This document shows, piece by piece, positions 53,523-61,616 of a DNA stretch of 64,000 nucleotides. Numbering within the stretch: the first letter of the stretch is position 1; every line of letters starts with the position of its first letter. Source of the stretch: Cupriavidus basilensis OR16 (lineage in GTDB: Bacteria > Pseudomonadota > Gammaproteobacteria > Burkholderiales > Burkholderiaceae). Location: contig NZ_AHJE01000038.1 of assembly GCF_000243095.1 (NCBI RefSeq), forward strand, positions 45,281-109,280, written 5' to 3'. The notes beneath the pieces are model-generated. The model saw nothing but the letters and a program-made list of their open reading frames with translations, had not been told where the DNA came from and did no database searches. A program made the position numbers and the translations under genes.

Positions 53523-53864
53523 ATGAGCAACGAACTACAGATTGAAGATATTCAACTCGGCGACGGCAAGACAGTGGTCAAAGGCGCCTTGATCACCACC
53601 CAGTACAGCGGCTATCTGGAGGACGGCACCCGGTTCGACTCGTCCTACGATCGCGGCAAGCCCTTCCAGTGCGTGATCGGCACCGGGCGCGTCATCAAGG
53701 GCTGGGATCTGGGCCTGATGGGAATGAAGGTGGGCGGCAAGCGCAAGCTCCATGTGCCGGCTCACCTTGCCTATGGCGAACGCCAGGTCGGCGCCCATAT
53801 CAAGCCGAACTCGAACCTGGTCTTCGAGATCGCGTTGCTGGAAGTGCTGACGCGGGACGATTGA
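53523..53864 (+). CDS. FKBP-type peptidyl-prolyl cis-trans isomerase
   Basis: Single-domain FKBP of 113 residues: GALITTQYSGYLEDGTRFDSSYDRGKPF, VIGTGRVIKGWDLGLMGMKVGGKRKLHVP, LAYGERQVGAHIKPNSNLVFEIALLEV. All core active-site positions (Tyr, Phe/Asp, Trp, Phe) are present. No signal peptide: a cytoplasmic folding helper. The stop is 67 bp before fabV; whether the two are co-transcribed is unclear. Confidence 0.95.
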   Translation: MSNELQIEDIQLGDGKTVVKGALITTQYSGYLEDGTRFDSSYDRGKPFQCVIGTGRVIKGWDLGLMGMKVGGKRKLHVPAHLAYGERQVGAHIKPNSNLVFEIALLEVLTRDD

Positions 53865-53930
53865 AGCAAGCCGACGCCCGCCCGGTGGCGGGGTTCCATT
53901 ACAATCCAGCAAAATTGCAAGGAACCTACC

Positions 53931-55127
53931 ATGATCATCGGACCCCGCGTGCGCGGCTTTATGTGTGTCACCGCCCATCCCACCGGCTGCGAAGCCAACG
54001 TCAACCAGCAGATTGCCTACGTGAAAGCGAACGGCCCGGTTGCCAACGGACCCAAGAAGGTCCTGGTCATCGGCGCCTCGACGGGCTACGGGCTTGCCGC
54101 TCGCATCACGGCAACGTTCGGGTGCGGCGCCGACACGCTCGGCGTGTTCTTCGAGCGCGCCGGCAGCGAGAGCAAGCCTGGCACCGCGGGCTGGTACAAC
54201 ACGGCGGCCTTTCACAAGGCGGCAACGGCCGAGGGCCGCTATGCCATGAGCATCAATGGCGACGGCTTCTCCGACGAGATCAAGCAGCAAACCATCGACA
54301 TCATCAAGCGCGATCTCGGCCAGGTCGACCTGGTCGTCTACAGCCTTGCTGCGCCGCGGCGAAAGCACCCGAAGACGGGGGAGATCTTCAATTCCACGCT
54401 CAAGCCCATTGGCAAGGAAATCCGGCAACGCGGCCTGGACACCGACAAGGAAGTGATCAAGGAAATCAACCTGCAGCCGGCGACGCAGGAAGAAATCGAT
54501 CACACGGTAGCCGTGATGGGCGGCGAAGACTGGCAAATGTGGATTGACGCCCTGCTCGCCGCCGGTGTCCTCGCCGACAACGCAAAGACCACCGCGTTCA
54601 CCTACCTGGGCGAGAAGATCACCCACGACATCTACTGGAACGGCTCCATTGGCGCCGCCAAGAAGGACCTGGACCAGAAGGTGCTGGACCTGCGCGGCAA
54701 GCTCGCCGCCACTGGCGGCGACGCCCGCGTCGCGGTGCTCAAGGCCGTGGTGACCCAGGCCAGCTCCGCCATCCCGGTGATGCCCCTGTACCTGTCGCTG
54801 CTGTTCAAGGTCATGAAGGAAACCGGCACCCACGAAGGCTGCATCGAACAGGTCGACTCGCTCTACCGGGACTGCCTGTACAGCCAGTCGCCACGCCAGG
54901 ACGCGGAAGGCCGCCTGCGCACGGATGAGAAGGAACTCAGCCCGGATGTCCAGGCCCGCGTGACCCAGTTGTGGGACCAGGTCAACAACGACAATATCTA
55001 CGCGCTCACCGATTTCGCGGGCTACAAGGCGGAGTTCCTGCGCCTGTTCGGATTCGGCATCGACGGCGTGGACTATGCGGCCGACGTGAATCCCGCCGTG
55101 GAGATTCCCAACCTGGTCGAAGCGTAA
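53931..55127 (+). CDS. fabV: FabV-type enoyl-ACP reductase
   Basis: Trans-2-enoyl-ACP/CoA reductase of the FabV class (398 residues, normal length): [23 protein letters not shown] motif [55 protein letters not shown], and the Y-x8-K active site in [26 protein letters not shown]. It reduces the last double bond in fatty-acid elongation with NADH. FabV enzymes are known to be tolerant of triclosan. Regular gene with no lesion; its neighbours give no extra clue. Confidence 0.97.
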   Translation: MIIGPRVRGFMCVTAHPTGCEANVNQQIAYVKANGPVANGPKKVLVIGASTGYGLAARITATFGCGADTLGVFFERAGSESKPGTAGWYNTAAFHKAATAEGRYAMSINGDGFSDEIKQQTIDIIKRDLGQVDLVVYSLAAPRRKHPKTGEIFNSTLKPIGKEIRQRGLDTDKEVIKEINLQPATQEEIDHTVAVMGGEDWQMWIDALLAAGVLADNAKTTAFTYLGEKITHDIYWNGSIGAAKKDLDQKVLDLRGKLAATGGDARVAVLKAVVTQASSAIPVMPLYLSLLFKVMKETGTHEGCIEQVDSLYRDCLYSQSPRQDAEGRLRTDEKELSPDVQARVTQLWDQVNNDNIYALTDFAGYKAEFLRLFGFGIDGVDYAADVNPAVEIPNLVEA

Positions 55128-55156
55128 GAGTAAGAGGAAGACGCAGGCGCCGCGCC

Positions 55157-55522
55157 ATGAACCTGTCCCCCGCCATCCCCATCATCCGGATCTTCTCGGT
55201 CGACAAGGCCAAGGAATTCTATCTGGACTATCTTGGCTTTTCCCTCGATTGGGAGCATCGTTTCGAAGCGGGGCTTCCGCTCTACGCCCAGGTGAGGCGA
55301 TCCGGCCTGACGCTGCACCTGAGCGAGCACCATGGAGACGCCACGCCAGGATCGACGGTGTTCGTGCCCATGGAAGACATCGATGCCCTGCATCGCGAAC
55401 TGGATGCCAAACAGTATCCGTACGCGAAGCCAGGCATCGAGACGGTGGGCTGGGGACGGCAGTTGCAGGTCGCGGATCCGTTTGGCAACCGCCTGCGGTT
55501 CTGCGAGCTATCCAAGGACTAG
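55157..55522 (+). CDS. VOC-family (glyoxalase/bleomycin resistance-like) protein
   Basis: A 121-residue protein of the glyoxalase superfamily: AIPIIRIFSVDKAKEFYLDYLGF, LHLSEHHGDATPGSTVFV and QVADPFGNRLRFCE. It resembles the DUF1990-like/bleomycin-binding small VOC proteins, which often bind drugs or metals without being enzymes. The ATG at 55157 is used; no strong ribosome site. Followed after 39 bp by the DUF6881 gene. Confidence 0.88.
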   Translation: MNLSPAIPIIRIFSVDKAKEFYLDYLGFSLDWEHRFEAGLPLYAQVRRSGLTLHLSEHHGDATPGSTVFVPMEDIDALHRELDAKQYPYAKPGIETVGWGRQLQVADPFGNRLRFCELSKD

Positions 55523-55561
55523 GTTTTTGTTTGGCGACACCCGGCTTGAGGGGAGGCCCCG

Positions 55562-55849
55562 ATGGAATACATCGACGTCATCTGGCGGCATGCGCTTTGC
55601 ACGGAGCCGGTCCGGCTCGTGTCGGAGCTTGACGGCGAGCGCTTCGAAACCCGGAAGCTGGAATTCTTCCGGGATGGAACCGTAGGCTTCGCGTGCGCCG
55701 ATGCGGCAACCGGGAGCACAAACCTCGGGCTGGTACCCGTGCCAGCGCTTGCCGATATCAACGCGGATCCGGAGTTCGACGGCGCGGCGATGGCGCCGGA
55801 GGATTTTGAAGTCCTCTGGTTATTGCACGCGCGCCCGGCCAGGCATTGA
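55562..55849 (+). CDS. DUF6881-type small protein
   Basis: A 95-residue protein: MEYIDVIWRHALCTEPVRLV, SELDGERFETRKLEFFRDG, LGLVPVPALADINADPEF. The pattern YIDVxW-(x)n-P-RLxSE-(x)n-ETRKLEFFRDG matches what I recall as DUF6881, a family of small cytoplasmic proteins found singly and sometimes near toxin/immunity loci. No toxin is evident beside it. Function unknown. Confidence 0.75.
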   Translation: MEYIDVIWRHALCTEPVRLVSELDGERFETRKLEFFRDGTVGFACADAATGSTNLGLVPVPALADINADPEFDGAAMAPEDFEVLWLLHARPARH

Positions 55850-55858
55850 GCGTTTGCG

Positions 55859-56185
55859 CTAGAGCAGCACCAGCGTCACTAGCAGCGACGCGTTGCTGAT
55901 CGCCGTCACGTCGTGCATCACGTTGGACTCCAGATAGATCAGGTCGCCCTGGCGCAACAGCCGGTGCGCGCCCTCCACGCCGATATCGACGTCCCCCTCC
56001 AGGCACTGCACCGTGATGGGCCCGGCTACCGCATGGGCCGGCATATGCTTGCCAGCGGTCAGCACCAGCCGCATGACTTCCAGGCGGTTTTCCTTGAAGA
56101 AGGCGGTAGTGGGCGTCTTGCTGAGACGCTCGCCTAGCGGCAGCACGCTGGCCACCTGGCCGGAAGCTAGATGAGGCAGGGACAT
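55859..56185 (-). CDS. Cupin-domain protein
   Basis: A 108-residue cupin: LPLGERLSKTPTTAFFKENRLEV, MRLVLTAGKHMPAHAVAGPI, then VQCLEGDVDIGVEGAHRLLR and GDLIYLESNVMHDVTAISNASLLV. Metal-type His/Glu residues are in the two cupin motifs (GKHMPAH...; HD). Probably a small single-domain regulator or sensor of the type linked to anti-oxidant or efflux genes. The ATG at 56185 follows GAGGAGCCGCCC. Convergent with the DUF6881 gene; the open frame upstream to 56482 has no coding sense. Confidence 0.85.
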   Translation of the reverse strand: MSLPHLASGQVASVLPLGERLSKTPTTAFFKENRLEVMRLVLTAGKHMPAHAVAGPITVQCLEGDVDIGVEGAHRLLRQGDLIYLESNVMHDVTAISNASLLVTLVLL

Positions 56186-56369
56186 GGGCGGCTCCTCGGG
56201 TGGAACGACGTGAGCGGTGTGGGACGTGGCGGGCACTTCGGAGCGAAGCGCGCTGCGCTCCGGAGAATCCATTCTAGTCGCGCCTGCCAACGATCCGGAG
56301 AATAGCGGACACGGAAAAACCCCGATACCTATCGCCGCGCGGACACCAGTAACATCATGAGCCGCTGCG

Positions 56370-57629
56370 TCACGCTGGCATTGTCTCCATCGCGCCTTCA
56401 TCCAGCAGCATGGCCTCGATGGCCGAGACCGCATCGGCCAGGCCGTCTTCGCCCGCCATCCGGGCGCCGAGTTCGCGGGCACGGGAACGTGCCTCGGCGC
56501 TCCGGGCGAACGCGATGGCGCGCTCGAATGCCGAAGCTTGCAGCTGCTTTGCGTTCACGGCGCCGGCGGCAACGCCCGCCAGCCTGAGCCGGTCCGCCCA
56601 GAAAAACTGGTCGCCCGCGAACGGCACCACCACCGATGGCACACCCGCCCGCGCGGCGGAATGGGCCGTGCCCGAGCCGCCATGATGAACGACCAGTGAG
56701 GTCCTGGGAAACAGCCAGTCGTGCGGGGTGTCGCCAACGACATGAATATTCGCCGGAAGCCCGGCCGTGCCCACCCCGCTCCACCCGGGATAGAACAGCG
56801 CCCGCCGTCCCGCGCACGCCGTGATCACCGCCGCCAGCAGCTTTGCCCGATCGAACCCCGCCATGCTGCCGAAGCCGAAATACATCGGCGGCTCCCCAGC
56901 GGCGAGGAAATCCGCAAGCGGCCGCGGCGCGCTCCAGTCCGTCGACGGCACGATCCATTGGCCACAGACACGCGCATTGCCCGGCCAGTCCGCCGGCCGG
57001 GGCAACAGGCTGGGCGAAACCCCGTATAGCATCGGATGCCGGGTCCAGAGCTGCCGCCGCGGCGGCAGCCCGCATACGGCCGCGCGCGCCGCGTTGGTCT
57101 GCTTGCGAAACGCCCGCCACAACATCCCGTTGACGAAGTGGTGGCTCGCGCGGTTCAGCCAGCCCGGCGTACGCGCCAGCGGCAGGAACGGCGAGGCGAA
57201 GTCCGCCGTCGGGGTGATCGGGATCAGCCCGGTGCCGATCGCCTTCACGCCGAGATGCTCGGCGGCCGACAGTCCGACAAAGGCCGCCAGGCCGGAGACG
57301 ATGATGGCATCGCAGCCCTCGCCGGCCGCCACGATCTCCCGCAGCCATGCCTCGGCATTGGCGTTGGCAATGCGTGCCAGCGCGCTCGCCGTGCTGGTGA
57401 AGCGGCGGTTCCGCGCTACCACGCCGGAGATGGCGAGCTGCGGCTGCAGCACGCCCTTGATATCTCCCGCCAGCGCGGTCGCCGGCACGCCGAGGACCCT
57501 GGCCGTGCCAAGCGTTGCGCCGTCGGCAAGTAGCCGGGCCTGGTGGCCGGCATCCATCAATGCGCGGCACAGCGCGGCCAGCGGACGGGCGTCTCCCTCC
57601 GTGCCATAGGTTGCAACGATGATGTTCAT
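56370..57629 (-). CDS. Glycosyltransferase, GT1/UGT-like (RhlB/GtfA-like)
   Basis: GT-B glycosyltransferase of 419 residues: N domain MNIIVATYGTEGDARPLAAL, CRALMDAGHQARLLADGATL; C domain PPMYFGFGSMAGFDRAKLL, VVGDTPHDWLFPRTSLVVHH and the donor-binding GGSGTAHSAARAGVPSVVVPFAGDQFFWA. This is the family that adds sugars to lipids, macrolides or steroids (rhamnosyl- or glucosyl-transferases). The start ATG overlaps the TetR stop (ATGA), so the two are coupled; TetR is likely its repressor. The acceptor is unknown; a self-protective glycosylation is possible. Confidence 0.92.
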   Translation of the reverse strand: MNIIVATYGTEGDARPLAALCRALMDAGHQARLLADGATLGTARVLGVPATALAGDIKGVLQPQLAISGVVARNRRFTSTASALARIANANAEAWLREIVAAGEGCDAIIVSGLAAFVGLSAAEHLGVKAIGTGLIPITPTADFASPFLPLARTPGWLNRASHHFVNGMLWRAFRKQTNAARAAVCGLPPRRQLWTRHPMLYGVSPSLLPRPADWPGNARVCGQWIVPSTDWSAPRPLADFLAAGEPPMYFGFGSMAGFDRAKLLAAVITACAGRRALFYPGWSGVGTAGLPANIHVVGDTPHDWLFPRTSLVVHHGGSGTAHSAARAGVPSVVVPFAGDQFFWADRLRLAGVAAGAVNAKQLQASAFERAIAFARSAEARSRARELGARMAGEDGLADAVSAIEAMLLDEGAMETMPA

Positions 57630-58304
57630 GGTGTCTTGCGGCTCCTTGCACGAGGCCCGGGCGGGCGGGCGGCGCTGCCCTCCACGAACAGCGTCACCAC
57701 CACCGCGAACTCCTCGCGCAGCGTGCGCCCCGGCAAGGTCAGCCAGCGCATCAGCGCGCCGAGGTAGAGGTGATGGAACAGCGACGCCAGATGCGCCGCG
57801 TCGAGATCGCCCCGCAGTTCGCCCGAGCGCTGGCAGTTCGCCCGAGCGCTGGCCCAGGGCGATCAGCAGGCCGAACACATCGATCATGTCGCTGGCCTGC
57901 GCGGCCTCTTCCGGCGGTGGCGCGGCTTGCAGGCTCAGGAAGCGAAAGCGCAGGTAAGGCGAAAGGTAGGCGCGATGCGCCTCGCACCAGGCGGCGGACG
58001 CATCGAGCAGCAGCGAGATGGCCGGCCGGAAGCTTGCCAGCCGTTCGGCCTCGGGCTGCAGATGCGCCAGATCGGCCGCCAGTTGCGTATGGATCCAGTG
58101 CGCCAGCACGGATTCCTTGGTCGGGAAGTGGTTGTAGAGCGTCCCTTTGGCAACGTCGGCCTCGGCCGCGATCTGCTCCATCGTCACGGCGTCATAGCCC
58201 TGCGCTTCGAACAGGCTCATGGCCGCCTGGGCCAGCAGATCCAGCGTTTGCGCGCGCTTTCGGGCACGGCGGCCTGGTGTGTCGGGGGCGATCATGTCAT
58301 CCAT
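57626..58304 (-). pseudogene. TetR-family repressor, frameshifted by a 19-bp duplication
   Basis: N-terminal TetR HTH: AAMSLFEAQGYDAVTMEQIAAE, ADVAKGTLYNHFPTKESVLA. The ligand domain runs to FGLLIALGQRSGEL and is then shifted by an exact 19-bp tandem repeat at 57815-57852. Removing one copy leaves 660 nt, reads RGDLDAAHLASLFHHLYLGA, LMRWLTLPGRTLREEFAV and ends at 57626 as TGA, overlapping the glycosyltransferase ATG: a product of 219 residues. As it stands the frame runs on into the glycosyltransferase gene, so a 644-residue fusion is also open. Start ATG 58304 or 58295. Confidence 0.9.
57815..57852 (-). repeat. Perfect 19-bp tandem duplication in tetR
   Basis: CAGTTCGCCCGAGCGCTGG occurs twice in direct succession (57815-57833, 57834-57852, plus strand). 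Nineteen is not a multiple of three, so it breaks the reading frame. Same kind of lesion as the 22-bp repeat at 22486. Confidence 0.97.
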
Positions 58305-58309
58305 ATATA

Positions 58310-58340
58310 TGAACGACGAACATTATTGAACGACGTTCAA
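58310..58340. promoter_or_regulatory. Candidate TetR operator
   Basis: A perfect 7-1-7 palindrome TTGAACG-A-CGTTCAA at 58326-58340, preceded by a direct repeat of its half, TGAACGACG (58310-58318). It lies just upstream of the TetR start at 58304, as expected for autoregulation of the TetR-glycosyltransferase pair. Confidence 0.65.
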
Positions 58341-58576
58341 AACATCGTAGCGCGATCCCGGCGGTAAATCAATCTGGCCGGGAGGCTCGCAGGATCGCAC
58401 TGCGTCCTGCCCGTCGCGAAGCCACAACACACCCTCCTTCGGGGCGATAACAGATTGCCGGGCCGGTGCTAACGTCTGGCGCTGCCATTCCCACGGACGA
58501 TCCACGCTCAACGCGCAACGTAGATCGCGCCACCCCCCAATAATCCATGCCGTTGCAGAGACAAGGACCGCACGCA

Positions 58577-60286
58577 ATGCTCAGTGATTTCGATGATCTC
58601 GTCGAAGCGTCGATGCAGGAATGGAAGGTGCCGGGCCTTGCGCTCGCCGTGGTCCGGGATGGCGAGACGGTGCTGGCAAAAGGCTATGGCGTGCGCGACA
58701 CCGAAGCGCCGGCGCCCGTGACGGCGGACACCCAGTTCCTGCTGTGCTCGCTCACCAAGTCGTTCACCGCCGCCGGCCTTGGCCTGCTGGTGGACGAGCA
58801 CCAGCTCGACTGGACGCGGCCCGTGCGCGACTACATACCGGAGTTTCGGCTGCACGACGCGGTTGCGACCGAGCGCGTGACCGTGCGGGACTTGCTGTGC
58901 CATCACAGTGGCGTTCCGCGCCACGACTGGATCCACGCGCCGGGCGACCTGTCCATGGCGCAGATCCTGGCGGCCTTGCGCCATCTGGAGCCGAGCCGGG
59001 ACGTGCGCGAGGCCTACCAGTACCAGAACCTGGGATATCTCGTGGCCGGGCATATCGCGGAGCGCGTCAGCGGGCAGCGCTGGGAGGATTTCACCACCGA
59101 GCGCCTGCTCCGTCCGCTGGGCTTCGCGCACTTCGGGCTCTCCATCGAAGCGCTCGCCGCCGCGCCGGACCATGCGCATCCACACATCATGCAAGGCGAC
59201 GAGCGCCAGCGTGCGATGCTGACGCCAATCCGCGCGCTGCCCGCTGGCGGGCTCAATGCCTGCGTGTCGGACCTGGCAAAGTGGATGCGCGTGCTGATCG
59301 ATGAAGGCGCCGTGGACGGCAAACCACTGCTGTCGGCGGAAATCGTCCGGCACATGATGACCCCGCGCGTGCACGTGGGCCGCTCGGTGTTCAAGGAGGT
59401 GGGCGAGTTCCACTACGGGCTCGGCTTGTCGCTGGAACACTATCGCGGCGAGCGGAAGGCCTCCCACACCGGAAGCTGGGTCGGCTGGGGAAACGCCATG
59501 ACGATGCTGCCGCAACGCCGGGTCGGCGTCGCGGTGCTGACCAATCGCGCCCCAAGCGCCGTCACCGAACTGCTGACCTACGCCGCGCTCGATCAGCTTT
59601 GCGGCCACGAGCCGATCGACTGGTTCGACCGGTTCCGCACCATGCGCCGCCAGGCGCTTGCGCAGCAGAAGGTCGACCAGCAGGCGCGCGGCGAATTGCG
59701 CCGGACCGGCACCGCGCCGAGCCATCCGCTCGACGACTATGCCGGCGAGTATGAACACCCGGCCTACGGGCGGATCGGCATCACGAAAGAGAACAACGCA
59801 CTGGCATGGCGCTGGCGCGGCATGTCGGGCCAGCTCGAACACCGCCACTACGATGTGTTCACCACCCCCGACAAGCCGGCCGAGATCAACCCCGACCATC
59901 TCGCACTGAGCTTCGGCTATGACCGGGAAGGCAACATCGACCGGATCTGCGCGCCTCTGGAACCAATGGTGGCAGATATCGTGTTTCGCCGCGCGGCAGG
60001 CGGCGACGTGCTCGACCCTGCGTTCCGCGCCCTCTGCGCTGGCAGGTTCATGCACGGCGCACAGGAAATCGGCGTCACGCTCAACGCGGCGGGCCAGCTA
60101 TTGCTGCGCATCGGCGGGCAGCAGAGCTGGCCACTGCGGCCGTTTGACGGGCGGACCTTTGACCTGGAAGGCCTCCAGGGGCATCGTGTCGAGTTTCGCC
60201 GTCCCTCGCCAGACATTGTGGACGCGGTCATCTTCTACCAGCCGGATGGCACCTTCCTGGCACTGCGGCAGGCTGTGCCAGCGTGA
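58577..60286 (+). CDS. Serine hydrolase of the beta-lactamase/D-aminopeptidase (class C-like) family
   Basis: A 569-residue protein with a penicillin-binding-protein-like domain: SxxK nucleophile in LLCSLTKSFTAAG, YxN in YQYQNLGYLVAG, and HTG in KASHTGSWVGWGN (KTG equivalent). A C-terminal beta-barrel-like region (about 400-569, HPLDDYAGEYEHPAYGRIGI, GRFMHGAQEIGVTLNAAGQL) resembles the lipocalin-like part of D-aminopeptidase and DUF3471 proteins. The ATG at 58577 is used; no clear signal peptide, so it is probably cytoplasmic. It may be an esterase, peptidase or amidase; real beta-lactam resistance is less likely. Confidence 0.88.
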   Translation: MLSDFDDLVEASMQEWKVPGLALAVVRDGETVLAKGYGVRDTEAPAPVTADTQFLLCSLTKSFTAAGLGLLVDEHQLDWTRPVRDYIPEFRLHDAVATERVTVRDLLCHHSGVPRHDWIHAPGDLSMAQILAALRHLEPSRDVREAYQYQNLGYLVAGHIAERVSGQRWEDFTTERLLRPLGFAHFGLSIEALAAAPDHAHPHIMQGDERQRAMLTPIRALPAGGLNACVSDLAKWMRVLIDEGAVDGKPLLSAEIVRHMMTPRVHVGRSVFKEVGEFHYGLGLSLEHYRGERKASHTGSWVGWGNAMTMLPQRRVGVAVLTNRAPSAVTELLTYAALDQLCGHEPIDWFDRFRTMRRQALAQQKVDQQARGELRRTGTAPSHPLDDYAGEYEHPAYGRIGITKENNALAWRWRGMSGQLEHRHYDVFTTPDKPAEINPDHLALSFGYDREGNIDRICAPLEPMVADIVFRRAAGGDVLDPAFRALCAGRFMHGAQEIGVTLNAAGQLLLRIGGQQSWPLRPFDGRTFDLEGLQGHRVEFRRPSPDIVDAVIFYQPDGTFLALRQAVPA

Positions 60287-60331
60287 ATCGCATCACGGGC
60301 GCAGGCCGGCGCCCTTGTCCATGGCCGCCCG

Positions 60332-60793
60332 CTAGCCCTGCGCCACGTCGACCCACTGTGCCTTGACCAGCTGCGCAAGGTGCTCGGGCGAGATCCGGAT
60401 GGCGGCATTGGTTGCGCCGGCCGCCGGCAGGACTTCGTCGAACTTCCTCAGCGAGACATCCGCGAAGACCTTCAGCGCATGAGGCAAGCCGAACGGGCAT
60501 ACCCCGCCAACCGGATGGCTGGTCCACGCCAGCACGTCGTCGGCATCCAGCATCTTGGCCTTGCCGCCAAACTGGTCCTTGTACTTGCGGTTGTCGATCC
60601 TGGTATCGCCACCCATCACCAGCAGGACCACTTCGTCCTTTAGTTTCAGGGACAAGGTCTTGGCGATTTGGGCGGGTGCCACGCCGTGGGCCTCGGCCGC
60701 CTCGGCCACCGTCGCGGTGCTGGTCGCCTTCTCGATGATCTTGATCTGCGGCGCGTGTTGCGTCAGGAAGGCCATTACGGATTGCAAGCTCAT
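60332..60793 (-). CDS. YbaK/EbsC-family aminoacyl-tRNA deacylase-like protein
   Basis: A 153-residue YbaK/ProX-fold protein: TSTATVAEAAEAHGVAPAQIAKTL, SLKLKDEVVLLVMGGDTRIDN and SHPVGGVCPFGLPHALKVFADVSL (the conserved GGVxPFG motif). Family members hydrolyse mischarged Cys- or Ala-tRNA(Pro). Its ATG overlaps the stop of the TetR gene (ATGA), so the two are coupled. A stand-alone editing or related deacylase role is likely. Confidence 0.92.
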   Translation of the reverse strand: MSLQSVMAFLTQHAPQIKIIEKATSTATVAEAAEAHGVAPAQIAKTLSLKLKDEVVLLVMGGDTRIDNRKYKDQFGGKAKMLDADDVLAWTSHPVGGVCPFGLPHALKVFADVSLRKFDEVLPAAGATNAAIRISPEHLAQLVKAQWVDVAQG

Positions 60794-61476
60794 GGGTTCA
60801 ATGCGTTCTGTTTGGGGGCGGTTGAAATCAAGCTGGCGCTCGCGCCGATGCGTTCGACGACACGATCGACATAGCTTGCGCAAAGCGGGCCGGGCTCCTC
60901 CTGGAACATCCTGATGCGTTTCGTGTGTGCCAGGAGAAGCAGTCCGACGCAGTGCGCGAAGAAGGCCGTCACCTCGGCGCGCGCGGTGTCCTCCGTCGCG
61001 CCAAGACGCCGCAGCGCCGCCTCGAACGGTGTCAGCGCGTCGCGCAGCCGGCTGTTGAGACGGGCATTCAACGCTGGCGTGAGCCCGTGCGGCCTCATGC
61101 CACCGAAGAGATAAAAGCCAAGGTCGAGGTCCCGGGGATTGGTGGCGTAAAAGCTGTAGAACGCCATTGCGGCATGTCTGGCCCGCTCCTCGTCCGAGGC
61201 AGCGGCGTCCAGGCTCCCGGCAACCGCATGGTTCAAGCGCTCCAGCGATTCGCCCAGCAGTGCGCCGTAGATCTCCTCCTTGGCCTCGAAGTACGAATAG
61301 ATCGCACCCGGCGTATAGCCGGCCTGCTTCGCGATCTCGCGGATGCTGGCGCCGTCCAGCCCGCGCTCCTCGAACACGTGCCGGGCCGCCGCCAGGATGT
61401 GGGCGCGCTTGGCGTCGCTCACCACCGCTTTCCTGTCGCGCCTTTGCTGATCGCGCTCTTCCACCGCCAGGGTCAT
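60790..61476 (-). CDS. TetR/AcrR-family transcriptional regulator
   Basis: Regulator of 228 residues: HTH ILAAARHVFEERGLDGASIR, EIAKQAGYTPGAIYSYFEAK, and a C-terminal ligand domain with AFFAHCVGLLLLAHTKRI. The ATG at 61476 follows GGAGAG. Its divergent neighbour is an HpaB-like monooxygenase, and the perfect palindrome at 61530-61546 in the gap is the likely operator for both directions. Confidence 0.94.
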   Translation of the reverse strand: MTLAVEERDQQRRDRKAVVSDAKRAHILAAARHVFEERGLDGASIREIAKQAGYTPGAIYSYFEAKEEIYGALLGESLERLNHAVAGSLDAAASDEERARHAAMAFYSFYATNPRDLDLGFYLFGGMRPHGLTPALNARLNSRLRDALTPFEAALRRLGATEDTARAEVTAFFAHCVGLLLLAHTKRIRMFQEEPGPLCASYVDRVVERIGASASLISTAPKQNALNP

Positions 61477-61518
61477 GGACTCTCCTTTGAGGCTGCATCG
61501 TGTCACAAAATCGAACGC

Positions 61519-61546
61519 TTGACAATTACATTAAACATCGTTTAAT
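61519..61546 (+). promoter_or_regulatory. Sigma-70 promoter with embedded TetR operator
   Basis: -35 TTGACA (61519-61524), 16-bp spacer, -10 TTTAAT (61541-61546) reading toward the monooxygenase. The perfect 7-3-7 palindrome ATTAAAC-ATC-GTTTAAT (61530-61546) covers the spacer and -10, so the bound TetR protein would block the promoter. Confidence 0.85.
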
Positions 61547-61616
61547 TTTAAAAACACGAATACAGACAAGTACAAACAAGCACAAAAAAGAGCAGCCAAA
61601 CCCACAGGAGACCGCC

